From Monomorium pharaonis (lineage: Eukaryota; Arthropoda; Insecta; Hymenoptera; Formicidae): a stretch of DNA of 64,000 nucleotides. Shown here one piece after another: positions 1 through 12,706 of this stretch. Numbering within the stretch: the stretch's first letter is position 1; every line of letters starts with the position of its first letter. Under the pieces are notes generated by a model. That model had not been told where the DNA came from. It saw only the letters and a program-made list of their open reading frames with translations, and did not search any database. Where the stretch lies: contig NC_050474.1 of the NCBI RefSeq assembly GCF_013373865.1, forward strand, positions 2,132,001 to 2,196,000. The letters run 5' to 3'. A program made the position numbers and the translations under genes.

Positions 1-840
1 ACTAATTTTATTTATGTAATTTATGTGATTAATTATTTTTTGTGAAAATATTTACAAAAATGTATGTTTTTATGCATATAAACATGTGCACAGGTGCATT
101 ATTTATATTTAAGCATTTTAATATTGATTCACAATACATACGTAAAGGATTTTCTAAGTAATAACTATTTTCCTTCAGTTAACGTTATTTTGACGTCACC
201 AAAACGGGTTCCAAAGTTCACGTTTTGTCTATACGAACAACTGCTCCATATATTGGCGTACACGTGATGTAACCCAGCAGGTCAGGGCATTAGTGATCCG
301 GCATCTCTTCATTTAACTCAATGACGCCGAATACACGCGCCTGGATGGTCGTTTGCCAAACGATTACGTGAAAATAGGAAAAACAACTGTGGACTTTGGC
401 CGTACGATTCGCCAAGAAAAATGTGAGCCGGTTTCATCAAGCATAACATGTAATTTATGATACTAATCAAATATGTATTAGAGTATCGTCAATAGCGTAA
501 GCTAGTAGTCGAGTTTATGTATAATAGCTCTGGGGAAAAATTATGTAAAAATAAAACCTGCAAAAGTCGTTTTTCCGATGAATAAAACAAAGTAATAAAC
601 TATCAGTAAAACCGGTATTCATAATCGATTTTTATTTCAAGATCATTTCGAGTAATGTCGTAAAATGCTATTCTATGATTGGTTGAGGAGTTCTTAAGAC
701 AGTACTTAAGAGTCCTAAATATGAGAGTCGATTATAATTGATTTGAATATCGGTCTAAGATAGTTGTAAGGAGTAAAACTCAACAGCAATAAAAGGTCGG
801 AACTAATACGTCATAGACAGAAGATAAGATTAAAAAAAAA
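1..840. other. AT-rich intergenic sequence, no gene seen
   Basis: No exon, RNA gene or notable repeat was recognised. The sequence is AT-rich and has stops in all frames at short intervals. Confidence 0.5.
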
Positions 841-2206
841 TTTCTTATGAACTTACAGAAAGTTCACATTTATGAATTTTCATTGTTTACAATTTTTACG
901 GTAAGTATCCACATCGATTTAAGAAAAAAACGAATATTCGCTCAAGTCGCGCGCAAGTCGCGATATCGTGGTAGAGGGGCCAGCTGTTCCTCCATTGGCT
1001 CGGAAAATGGAGTTGTTCGTTCGTGGGCTCTGGTCGATGCTGCTTAAAGCCGCAGTGGAGTCAGACCTACTAGTGTCGTCGGAGAGCCGAGCAGTACGTA
1101 TCGACCGGTCGCATCTGCAAAGAGAACAGCGTCTATTTTCGTCCGGACGGACATACTTGCATCATCGCTGTGACAAGAGCGTGTTCTCTGAGAGGAGAAG
1201 CTGAAGAACTGATGCTGAAGAGAGTCGACCGAGCCTACGAGAAATCTCGGGAAGCATCAGTCAAAACTTCTAGCACCGGCTGGTCGTTGAACGCCTACGT
1301 CGATAGTACGTTGATCGGAGTCACGCCGAAAAGGAGTAGGAACGGGAGGAGGAGAAATCGAAATATATAGAAGAGGAGTATAAGAGTAATCACAACAGTG
1401 ATCTCGAGTAGCCTAGAATCTTGGAGCAGAAAGTTGGAGCAGAAAGGTGGCTGGTGAAATCGGAGCAAGGTGCCACTATTACTATGTAAATTTTCAACGG
1501 GTGTACATACATTTGCGCGCGCGCACTGTCGCCAACGAGGAACGGCATTAGCAGCAACGGTAACAATATCATCGTTAATAGCGGCGAGAGAAACGGGCAC
1601 GAGCGAGAGGGAATCGCGCGGTACGCCGCGAGCTAGAGGCGAGCTGATCTTTTCTTTGACAAATTCCAAGGAAGCCCGCAAACTGGCTCCGGAAGTGAGG
1701 ATCAAGCAAATTGGAATGAGGGAGGATCTGCTGTCTATAATACGGCACACGAGTAGCGATCACTTCTCGGAAGAGCTTTAGCCGGGCGCTTAACCAGGAA
1801 GTAGATACGCAAGAAGCCAGGCGAATAGAGTATTCAAAGGATAGAGTAGAAGCGGCTCTCGCTCCACGTTGGTGGATTCTTTTTTCTTTTTTTTTTTTTT
1901 GGAGCGGCTGGCTCTACGTCGGGCTTCCTTTTGTTCCTCGGTATTATTCCTTAATCGATCATAATTTCGTCGTTATCGAAAAGGAGTGAGAGAGGGGGAG
2001 CCGAATACCTGACTGTTCTCCATAACACAGGTTCCTCAGTTATGCCCTGGGTCGCCGTATGTTTTGATCTGCTAGCGACTCCGTTATTGGGTTATTGTCT
2101 CGCGATCAGGAAACTGGCCCTGCAAGCTGGGCTTCTGCAGGAGAAAAAAAGCGATCTCGCCGTGAGGCAAACGTCTAACACGGAGACATCCTTGAACGCT
2201 GACACC
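841..2206 (+). promoter_or_regulatory. GC-richer, CpG-bearing patch: candidate promoter and 5' UTR of the PFKFB-like gene
   Basis: Base composition shifts from very AT-rich flanks to GC-richer DNA with many CpGs, for example around 950-1320 and 1500-1720. It ends directly upstream of the first coding exon. Several unrelated reading frames are open here only because AT-rich stop codons are scarce, and none resembles a protein I know. An acceptor-like CAG lies at about 2028-2030, so part of this may be spliced 5' UTR. The transcription start cannot be placed from sequence alone. Confidence 0.4.
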
Positions 2207-5200
2207 ATGGCCCCGAACGCGGAAGAGCAGCGTCAAGGTAAAGTTTCGCGCGGGGTGAGTCGCTTAATGCCAAGGGTTTGTGAGATGTCTGCTTACGTAA
2301 TATACACGCCTTCTTTTACTAATTTTGAGTATGTACTTATTTTATGTCGTGGCTAAAATGTCTGTCTGCAAACTTAAGAGGAATTTCAAAAATATAAAGC
2401 ATTACCTGTTCACATGATAAGCTTATCTTTCTGTCCCATATCTAAATTTAAAGTGATATGACACGTATGCATAATGATTCTTTAGGATTTATAGCATCTT
2501 ATCAACAGATATAAATAATTTATATTTCTAATTAATATACGCATAGTGTATGAGATTCATTATTCTTCGTAATTAAATATTACTATGTAACCAAAAGTCT
2601 GATGAATTATGTATCCTATTGTATTCTTATATATTCTATTATGTGTTCGTCGTACAAAACATTTTGATAATTAAAGGTACGTTGATCGTACCTTTAATTA
2701 TCAAAGTGTTTTGTACGACGAACACATAATAGAATATATAAGAATACAATAGGATACATAATTCATCAGACTTGGTTGCACAGTGATATTTAGTTACGTA
2801 ATTTCTGTAAAAAAAAAGAAAACAAAAAATTGTGGACCCATAGTCTTAGTGTCCAAAATGTGTCATCATTCTATTATTTATTTTATATTGTAAAAAAATG
2901 TTTAAAATTTATTAAGTTTATTATAAAAAATAAGCATGTACTTAGAATAATTATCAATTAAATAATATTTGTCTATTTTATATTGTAATTATCCTATAAA
3001 AATGCTAGCATAATTTTGTTGATAAATTCTCTGTTTATGTATGTTGTGCAATGTAATGAACACGATTGTTTTAATAACTTAGTTTCATCAAACAGGTTTG
3101 CGTCATAAAGTATCTTCTATTGCAATTTTTGCATGTGCATTTTATATTATTCGCTGCTTGTTGTTATAATGAACATTAAAATGATTCATTTCAATAGTAT
3201 TTGAAACGTACAGTCATATTGAAGTAGAAACAAGAAACTCGAAGTTTATGTTTTTATTTCTTTCTCAATTTTGTTTACAAAGTAAAAGAATAAACACACA
3301 TAATATAATATACAGATAATATAATATACATATGTGTGTTTATTCTTTCATGTACTATTTAATATATATGGACGTACGAATTCTTCTTACATTATGATAG
3401 AAGTCAGTTTAATGAAATTCAAAGGAAATGAAAAGTGAAAGGAAAACAACGAGTATTGAGGTCGCCGTCTTCTATGGCAATGTATATCCTGTTCATCTTA
3501 TATTGCATTTACGCTTCTTCAATCGTTATTTTCGATGTAAAATTAACGGCAGCGAATATTTCATGTTTTTAAAATGTGAAAAATACTCATAAGTTTTTAT
3601 ATTGTATTGTTATTATCTCTTGTGCACGAAAGAAGGGGACAGTTAGTTATAAAATTATAAAAATATAAATATATGAATGCGATCCATTTAATGTCATTTT
3701 CATTACCTTACTGGTTTATTACACTACACTTACTGGACTTGGACAAATCATTGATACAAGGATATAATTAATTATAGATTAAAGAATACAATTTCGTTTT
3801 ACGTAATTCAGTTTTTTTTTTCCAAACATATTAACTCGAAAATGCGCAGTTATATTACCCAGTGCTTCATTTTTATTACAACATTGACATTTTTATTTGC
3901 CACATTGTTATTATCTTACAAATATCATTATCATACGCAATATTGGATTCTTGGAATATAATTCTGTAAAACAATGTATCGTAAAAAATGAAATTAAATA
4001 TAATTAAAATTTATTACAAAAGATTTTTTGATGATTATAGATTGTATACAAATATAAATAATGATTGATTGGTAATTCCAATTTCTTGTGTCATATCTTA
4101 ACGTTAAATTTTTTACATATGCAACAATATATTTTTAATTTAAAATTTAAATTACCAACATCCAATAAAAAACAAACGTGGAAATATATACTGTTACAAA
4201 GAGTACAAAATTTACAGAAAAAATTTTAATAAGAACGATAATTTGTGCGTCATACAGCATATATTATATGCACATTATTAAAAGTTTTAATACGTAAACA
4301 AAAATATGTAACAAAATAAATAAAATGTTGAGAATTACATATTAAATAATATATTTTTTATATTAAACTGCATGAAAAAGACGTCAAGAAACTTTTCCCT
4401 TTTTAAAAGCCAAATGTTATGTCTTTGTAAATATTATCTGTTAAAATGATAAAAACCTACACACTGTAAAATATCTTTAATTTATCATTCTGACATTGAA
4501 GAATCGATAGCTTATCACTCTGTCGTCAAAAACCAAGTTAAATTCGTTTTTTATCTTTTAAGTTATGCAAGTGAGGTATTTCCAAATTCTTATGATTTTT
4601 TATATTCGTAAATTTTTTACGAATATAAGAGAGATCATGAAAATAAATAAATAAATGGAATTAAACATTGTAGATTTTTAATGAATAATATTAAATCTCA
4701 CAAAACACATGACACTTTATAAATTTCTGTTAAAAAACATTAATTTTAAATCAATTAAAAATGGATATTTATTTTTGAAAAATTGTTTCTGTTCTCTTCA
4801 CATTTGAATGTAATACCTTTCAAATGTTAAATATTGTAAGAGGGAATTTTTGAAGTTTTAATAAACAAAGATAATTTATTAAATTAGTTCAAAACTTTAT
4901 TAAATTAAAAAAATACTTATAATTAAAATATATAATTGCATTTTTAATTCACATAATGTCTACATTTTTCTTATTAATTCATAAAAATGTATTTTTTAAG
5001 TCATTATATAATATAAAAGTTTATATAGATTATATAGCTTATATAATTTATTACAACGCATTTTAACAGCAGAAAATTAATGAATTTCAGACATTATGCG
5101 TATATTAATTAGAAATATAAATTATTTATATCTGTTAATAGCGTTGATTAAATGCTATAAATCCTAAAGGATCATTATGCATACGTGTTATCACTTTAAA

Positions 5201-8200
5201 TTTAGATATGGGACAGAAAGATAAGCTTATCATGTGAACAGGTAACGCTTTATATTTTTGATATTCCTCTTAAGTTATCATTTCCGTTTTATTTCTGTGA
5301 AAAAATAATTAATAATAATCCTGAAATTATCAAGTTAGGGTATTATTTAGATTAGATTTTACACATTTTAATCAATATAATTGATATTCTAACATTCAAA
5401 TTATGAACTCAAAAAGTATTAATAGCGGTAATATATACTATATATTAGCAACATTTAAAAAAAGAGAAATTATTTTATTTTTGCTGAGAAAGGGAGAGAG
5501 AGAGAGAGAATAATTGGAATTTTACTGTATTTAAAAGGCAAATTATTGTTGGCTTCGGTAGCGTAGAGAAGCCGAAACAAAGCCAGTGCACACGCATTTA
5601 CGAATCTAAATATAAAACCCATTTCCCTCTCTCTCTCTCTCTAGTGAGGCATGAGGCATTATATGTATATTTGATCACTCACTCGTTCAATATCATAGAC
5701 ATCAATTTCGTGCAAAATGTTTAAATCAATGAAATTTCAATTCTTTTATCGAATATCGTTCTTGTCAATCTGTAATCTGTATTTATCTACGTCTGTAGAT
5801 AAATGTAGATAAATATAAGCTAGATAAGATAATTTACACGTGCTTTGTACGTAAAATAAGTGAACTAATTGAACAATGATATTACACACCTGTTAATTTT
5901 TAAATTTTTATAAGACTAACTGTCGCGAAAAATGATAGGAAAGAAGTATTACGAGTAGTATATTTTAAAAATATACTATTTAATTATTTTAAACATATGT
6001 GCACAGTCTAATTAATAAAATTGCGTATATTTTCTGTAAATTATTTCTACTTGTTTGTTTAACTTGTCGATGTTTGTTGTTTTTTTTAATGCATTAAATC
6101 TTTACATGATTTTTTTATTACATACACATATTAAACGCTTGTAAACATGAATTGAGTTTTTGTTATGCACTGACTAATCGATTTAATTATCATACGTCAT
6201 TACTGATAAAAAATTTGCGATTTCCTTGTTGTGTAAAAACACCGTTAATGTTTGATTCTGGATCATTAAATCAAGTCTTTTTTTCTGTAAATACATTTAT
6301 CGCACATTAGGAAACTGATTGATGCGAAATTTTTCTGCGCATAAGTTTAGTTCATAACACACGGCGCGTTTACTTCATACAAATGAAATGCTTTTGTAAA
6401 TGTTTACTGCAGTGTAAAAATTCAAGTTTATGCATAATGCAAAGTTATTCTGCACTGTAATTTGAATATATTTCCGTAATTCTCGCAGTTTAGCTGATAA
6501 ACATTTTACAATCGCTGTTATTCTTAAGAAGAGTGGATTTTAGTACTACGTTTTTGCAAGTCCAAAGTCGCGTGTCATGATGTATATACCGTTCTCATGT
6601 TACTACTTGCACACGTCTGTGAGAACGACGTATTTCGAGACATATTGCCAAAATATTCGCACTAGTATAATAAAACGCCTCGTTCAAAGAAGCTGTGACT
6701 AATAAATTATATTTAGTTATTATCCTGCAAATCTCAAAAATTTTATTGACATTTCGAAGTAAACGTAAGAAAGAAAAATACATTTTAAAGATATATGTTA
6801 TCATTATTTCTAGAGAGTGAGTTTTTCAAAAAATAAAAATGATTGAGTTTAGGAATAAAATTAATTGTATATGAGAATGAGAGAAAAATTTGAGAAATTT
6901 ACGTTATAACCGCCAATGAAATTATCTTCAGTCATTAAATTTGAGATAACGCTTGTATAAGTTGCCTAATGAGCACAAAGTTTTAAATACCTCATTACCT
7001 ATTCTCTTTAGATCCCAGCAAAAAGGTCGCAGCAAGAACTTCAGGATTGACGAAGTCATCGCGCAAATTTGCGGGAGTTGTTGTAGCCACTTGCGGTTTG
7101 CCAGCTCGTGGAAAAAGCCAAATCGGGCAAAGTCTTGCTCGCAGACTCATTTGGAATGATATAATTACCAAAGGTAAACATGACTAACATGTCTTAAGTT
7201 ATCTTGTTTTATTTACTAAATTATACATTTTATTATACGCTCTATATAAATTTATTCCAGCCGCATGTTTAACTTTTATTCTCGATTAAATGTAAGAGAT
7301 TAAAACAGAGATAACTACAATATTTCATATATTTTGTTTCAGTGTTCCGCGTGAGTGATTATCGAAGGAAGCGGTTCGAACCCCATATATCTCACGAATC
7401 CTTCCCGTCGGATAATGCGGCAAATAACGCGTTACTAGCTCTCGCACAGAGAGATGCCATGCAAGATTGCGCGGCATGGCTCGCATCTGGAAATACTGTA
7501 GCGGTAAGTGTAAATCCAGAACACGGTTTGTTTACGAGATTATGGTTGTAAAGAAATGTTTCGAAACTAATGTTACTTCTCTGTTAGCAATCCTTAGCTT
7601 ACTTTTGCTATACTTATAAATATCGTGGAAAATTGCGTGACAATTGATTAGGTGAAGCGTCACTTAGGTAGCTTCACAGGCGGTACATGCGGATATCCCA
7701 TAGTTATTTTCTTTGTCTGTATTAAGATCCTGGACGCTATGCTGATCACGCGGGCGCAACGCACAGAGGTTTACGATTATTTCTCTGGCCAGCTCGGTTA
7801 CCGTGTTGTTTTCATCGAGTGTGTCTGCGACGATCCTGAAGTTCTGGAATACAACCAACAAGAAATTGTGAGACATTGCGCTGACTATGCAGGAGTAGAT
7901 GCCTCTTTGGCCGCAGAACATCTGCGTTCAAAGATCGCTTTTTATGAGGGGATGTACGAACCTATGGATGACAGAACTTATCCCAGGATCAGAATCGATA
8001 CTGCTACTATGGATATCGAGACCTGCAAAGTATCTGGTCATATTGAAACCAGCGTACTTGGATATCTTGGAGACATCAGTCTCAAACCTCACACTCTTTA
8101 TTTCTCTAGGGTAAGTAACGCTGGATTTTTTTATATTGCAGATATATTGTAAAAAATTATATTATTTTAACATTCAATATATTTTGCTGTTGTTTATCTC

Positions 8201-9136
8201 GTTTATTATTTTTTGCTTCGCAGTTTCTTTCAGTTTACACTTTTATATTATATGTTGCAGCACGGCGAAAGCGAGTATAACGTGGTTGGTAAAATCGGCG
8301 GCGATACGGTATTGAGCGCCAGAGGCGAGTGTTATGCTCAAGCCTTATCCAACAGATTCAATGCTATGCGTATTCCCGATCTTCGAGTTTTTACCAGCCG
8401 CCTTCGCAGAACGATCGCAACGGCGCGTGGTATTGAAGCTCCTCAGGAACACATAGCCGCCTTGAATGAACTTCACGCGGGGGTGTGCGAGGGTCTTTCT
8501 TACGAAGAAATGCAGGAGCATTACCCGCAGGTGAGAGTTATTTTTAAGTGTACTATATGGCGCGAAATATCGATTATTAGCTAAAAATATTCGACTTGTA
8601 GATTAAATTCGGACAAAGTTCGAGCGATTAATTTTTTTTATCGGAGATAGCGGATCGCGTGAAATAACCATGACAACGCTATCTCGATATGTTTAATTTT
8701 GTGACAGGAGTTTGCTTGGCGTGATCAGGATAAGTTGCGTTATCGTTATCCGTGGGGTGAGAGTTACATCGACGCGATGCAACGTGTCGAGCCGGTTATC
8801 GCTGAGTTACAACGTTCCCACAACGTTCTCGTGGTGTCACATCAAGCGATATTACGCTGCATCATCGGATTCTTTCTCGATAAGAAGCCTGAAGAGCTGC
8901 CCTATATGGAAGTGCCACTACACACGATAATTCGCATCACCAGCCAGGGTTACAATTACAATCTCGAGTTCTTCAAGCTGCCGATCGAGTGCGTAAACAC
9001 GACTCGTGTCAAGCCCAAAAATTGCAGCGGCGATCGTACTGCTGCTGATGCTCTGATCACGGTTCCCGCACACTTCGATATACCGGATCCCTGGAGAAAT
9101 CCTGGTAACGGGCCTACTCTCGTGCAGCAACACTAA
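2207..9136 (+). CDS. Divergent 6-phosphofructo-2-kinase/fructose-2,6-bisphosphatase (PFKFB-like), six exons
   Basis: Family role: cytosolic bifunctional enzyme that makes and hydrolyses fructose-2,6-bisphosphate, the activator of phosphofructokinase-1. Exons are 2207-2237, 7012-7173, 7343-7503, 7727-8110, 8261-8530 and 8708-9136. All introns are GT-AG, phases match, and the product is 478 aa, close to the family's ~470. The N-terminal kinase domain has Walker A GLPARGKS (39-46) and DYRR (70-73). The C-terminal phosphatase has RHGE (246-249, catalytic His247), KIGGD (257-261), SRLRRT (292-297), catalytic-acid Glu316 in LNELHAGVCE, RYPWGESY (349-356) and SHQAILRC (380-387). The phosphatase set is complete. 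The kinase is not: the usual FDATN block reads LDAML (120-124), FRPDN reads FPSDN (85-89), and the Lys of the family EVK motif is replaced by Val166. ATG 2207 has a strong context (gacaccATGg). An in-frame ATG at 2042 would add 55 residues. It may be a second, diverged copy of the insect Pfrx type. Confidence 0.9.
2568..2798. repeat. 231-bp near-perfect palindrome (snap-back) within the intron 1 element
   Basis: Core arms 2595-2680 and 2688-2773 are 86 bases each, complementary with a single mismatch seen, around a 7-base spacer. A weaker outer extension with a 2-base indel continues the pairing to 2568 and 2798. It lies just inside the left terminal repeat and has no partner near the right one. 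Confidence 0.9.
3285..3348. repeat. Short inverted repeat with 18-bp arms
   Basis: Arms 3285-3302 and 3331-3348 (AAAGAATAAACACACATA and its complement) flank a TAATATA-rich loop. The repeat is internal to the intron 1 element. Confidence 0.7.
5277..7011. other. Remainder of PFKFB-like intron 1
   Basis: Intronic AT-rich sequence with a short (GA)n near 5494-5510 and a (CT)n near 5627-5642. No alternative first exon could be supported. The intron ends with a pyrimidine-rich acceptor at 7010-7011. Confidence 0.5.
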
Positions 9137-9253
9137 GAGAAGAGCACCCGTTTTAAAAGTGGCATAAATCAAATTTTGAAACGTAAATTTGATCCCTGAA
9201 GAAAACAACAGTAAGAATATCAATATACGCTTTTGCATATTGGAAAATTTTAT

Positions 9254-9278
9254 AATAAAAGAAAACAAAATAAATAAA
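9254..9278 (+). terminator. Candidate polyadenylation signals of the PFKFB-like gene
   Basis: AATAAA occurs at 9254-9259, 9269-9274 and 9273-9278, about 120-140 bases after the TAA stop. The spacing suits a short 3' UTR. In such AT-rich DNA the hexamer is common by chance. Confidence 0.5.
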
Positions 9279-12200
9279 ATAATTATTAATTTAGATAAAT
9301 TTTATTTATAACATATTTTCAATTGAAGATTAAAATAAGATCTTCAAAAATTGATTTATGTCATAATTGAAACGAGATGTTTTTTATTTACATCAATAAT
9401 TGGCTATATACTTGTGGAACTATAAAAGATTATTTCATTGTTTATTCTGAACTTTATTATTATTATTATGAAAAGAAATTGGCCACTGTCATTATTAATA
9501 TTCGTATAGTGGCAGTTACATTAAATGATTTTGATTATTACGCGTAGTATTTCATAAAGAAGTTAACTGACTTAATGTCTACTTGTAATCAACATACGAA
9601 CGCGATAGAAAAAGTAAAAAGGTATTTACTCTAATTTGAAGAGTCCTTTTATGCAATAGAAAAACATACAGAGACTTTTGAGCATAAATGATCTGTGACA
9701 TTTAGTCGGCCATATTTTTGTGTACGTCCAGATTTTGACGATAGGTCTACGATATCCCGATAGAAACCAATATACATCTTTTTGATAGCTAGCAATTGGA
9801 AGCCCATGACTCGAGCCCTCTAGATATACACGGGACTCACAGTTTTATCAATAGTTTATAGTGTTGTCTGATTCATAGTACGCTCATGATAGCTCATAGA
9901 TTGAGATAAATTACCTGTCATGCGCTAAACGTACGCATAGATTTGTATATAGAAGGGATAAAGATTTGATGTTGAAAAATATTTGTAATAGAGAAATAAT
10001 ACTGATAGATATTGTCACTCTAATTGACATGCGTATAAATCTTCATATCTTTTCATTGTATCTCAGCATTTTTTAAATTCTTTTTTTCCAAAATATATTA
10101 TTAATTTTTATTCCGTGATTTATGCTGTGATTGTTTTTATCAAATTTATGATCTCTTTTTCTGTCACATTTTATTAAATGAGTGCCATCAAATTTAAAAT
10201 TCTGTTGAAAACTCTAAAAAATGTCGGATATATACAAATGTATGCATTTTTTTATTTCAAAATATATTACAAATGTTATTCTGTGCTATAATTGCTTTTA
10301 TTAAATTAAATTAAATTAATTTTTAATTAAATTGCTTATTAATTAAATCTGTGATCTCTTTTATTGTCACATTTTATCACTTGAATGTAATTGAATTTAT
10401 GATTATGTCGAAAACAAGAAAAAATATTAAATATGCTCAGATATGTGCAAGTTAACAAATGTAATGATTGATTGTGAGACATTATACCTCAATCTGGCCT
10501 TTTATATCATGTACGATACAAAAATATAACAAAAAATTATCTGAGTACTCTAAGACCTTATATTTTTATAAAGGATATAAATTAGATGTATTTATAACTA
10601 TACTTTCTTTAACGGTTAATTTGTTTTATATTTTAACTAGCAATGCAATATTTTTACTTTTCATAATTCATAATATATAAGTATTTAATTATTAATCAAT
10701 ATATCATTTTACATAAATTATAGGAAAATCTTTGCAACGAAATGGATGATCGAAAAGGAATTTTAACATTGAAATAGCTTATAAGAGACGGAAACTTTGT
10801 TAGTTTATTAGCGGCTATAAAGCTACTGTTATAAATTACGACTATCTGCAAACAATAAGAAATAGACTTTATTATCTCAATAAATTTTTTGCAAAACAAG
10901 TGTTGATTATTGCGATTGTAATATACAATGATTTAAACGTTGGTGAAAGATAATTTCATCTTTACTACTGAATCTTTTTCTCGAAATTAATGTTTCTGTA
11001 CACATAGTTTTAAATTAGGTCTATTTAAATTAATATATTATTTTATAAAGACTTGTTAAAATCTGTATTTTTAGTGGATAATATACGCATAGAAGAACAA
11101 ACATTTAAAGATACATGCATTTTGGACGTTGATTTCATGAAGTGGAATTTTTAAAGTCCTGCATAAATTTACTATGATTTTTTTTCCTATGTAATTAAAA
11201 TTATTTTAGCTAAACGAGTAAAACTTTGCGGAATAATGTATAGAAATTATATTCTTATATGTTATCGATCTATTTCACCGTTCTATTTTGTTAGGATAGT
11301 CTATTGCATAAACACGCATAATATTTGTTTAGACGTAAATGCGAGTTTTTTAGGATTCAACATAATGCTAAGCTACGAATCTGACTTTCGCGCTTAAGAA
11401 GATTTAATTCAATGATTTACTTATTTTAAGGAAAATTTAGGAAAAATATTTTATGTGTGCTGTATGTCTTCCTGAATAAGAAGTCGATCTAGTCGAACAT
11501 TCGAAGTTTCGACTGCTAAACATTTCATGACTCTACACGAACACCGTGACAAATAAATTATAATTTGTAATATGTATATTATATATAGTTGAGGTATATT
11601 ATTCGTAGTTTTAAAGCTTTAGAATTTTTTATTTGTACACACTGAATAAATTTTTTTTACAAAACTTGTCTTTTATATGTCTTGTTCCTTTGTCAAATAA
11701 AAATATTAAGAAGTACAATTCTCTTGATACGTTTACTAATCTATAACCTTTAATACAGTATAAAGAGTTTATAATCATATATCTAGTATAATAAACCAGA
11801 AGTTCCAAACCTGTTAAAACAGATTTTTATAATAAATCAATGAATCCTGTATTAAAAATTGGATAGAACAAAAAAAACTTAACTAAAAATTATAAAATTA
11901 AAAACTAGAAATGATAATCAATAATACATATTAAACAAATATATAAAACATTATTTAAAAACTATTTTTTAGATTCGTGTACAGTATTAAATTTATCAAA
12001 TAAAATAGAAATGTTCAAATTTGAAATTTACTTGAACTTTAAATTCACGATTTTGAGCCGCAAAACATTCTTAAAAAATATATATACTCAGAATATAATG
12101 TAAATTAAATCGCTTCAATTATTTTAATTTAAAAAAGTAGACTTTTATTGTTTTTGATGACTTTTCTTTTTTTTTATTATAATCAGTAGAATACGATCGC

Positions 12201-12660
12201 ACTTATATAACTGTTTTATTAAAAATCAACAGTATAGTATATAGATTATAAATACAGGTATACATGTTTATATATGAATGTAAATATACGTATGTAGATG
12301 TTTATATAAAATAATTGAATAACTTTGTAGAGAGAATATAATTACACACAAGCTATGACTAGAACATTTTAAAATGACTAGATAGATTTTTATAACTGCA
12401 AGAACTAAAACTGGATACTGTACTAAAACTAAAATGTTAGTTTTATTAAAATTTTGATAATTATCTTAATTTAAATCTCAAAATAAAATATTTGACAATA
12501 TTTTTAAAATTTTTTTAAAAACAGAATCAATCATAATTACAATTAAGAATAAAGGAAATATGAATATCTTAATGTAAAAAGTGTACGTACACCGTTCACG
12601 TTCAAAATAGTAATATCATGGTATATATTGAAGAATATATTGAATTTGGACATTTTCCAC
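9279..12660. other. Intergenic AT-rich sequence between two convergent genes
   Basis: No conserved exon or RNA gene was recognised. The longest reading frames are Leu/Ile/Tyr-rich translations of AT-rich DNA. The PFKFB-like gene (plus) and the unknown gene (minus) point towards this interval. Confidence 0.5.
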
Positions 12661-12666
12661 ATTCAA

Positions 12667-12672
12667 TTTATT
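12667..12672 (-). terminator. Candidate polyadenylation signal of the 205-aa protein gene
   Basis: TTTATT on the plus strand, which is AATAAA on the minus strand, about 35 bases past the stop codon. This is close, so it is only a candidate. Confidence 0.35.
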
Positions 12673-12706
12673 TCCACTCGAAAGTGTCGTACGCAAGTGT
12701 CAAATA

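Larger units (their letters stand above)
2371..5276. mobile_element. Intron 1 element with ~180-bp terminal inverted repeats, no ORF
   Basis: Bases 2371-2550 match the reverse complement of 5093-5276 almost base for base, with a few substitutions and one ~10-base indel. Both outer ends begin AACTTAAGAGGAAT. The arms share internal landmarks such as GATAAGCTTATC. The ~2.5 kb between them is AT-rich and has no coding potential, so this is a non-autonomous or decayed DNA-transposon-like element. I see no clear target-site duplication outside the arms, so the true ends may differ by a few bases. Confidence 0.75.

Noticed and set aside
1295..1781. Overlapping 100-150-codon frames on both strands upstream of the PFKFB-like gene
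   Set aside because: GC-richer DNA gives chance open frames. They overlap each other, show no family motifs and lie where a promoter or 5' UTR is expected.
7368..7385. GGTTCGAACC motif, as in a tRNA T-arm
   Set aside because: It lies inside a coding exon of the PFKFB-like gene and no tRNA cloverleaf can be built around it.
7652..7726. Extending PFKFB-like exon 4 upstream to an earlier acceptor at about 7651
   Set aside because: The frame is open, but it would insert 25 residues inside the conserved kinase core, and the acceptor before 7727 has a much better pyrimidine tract.
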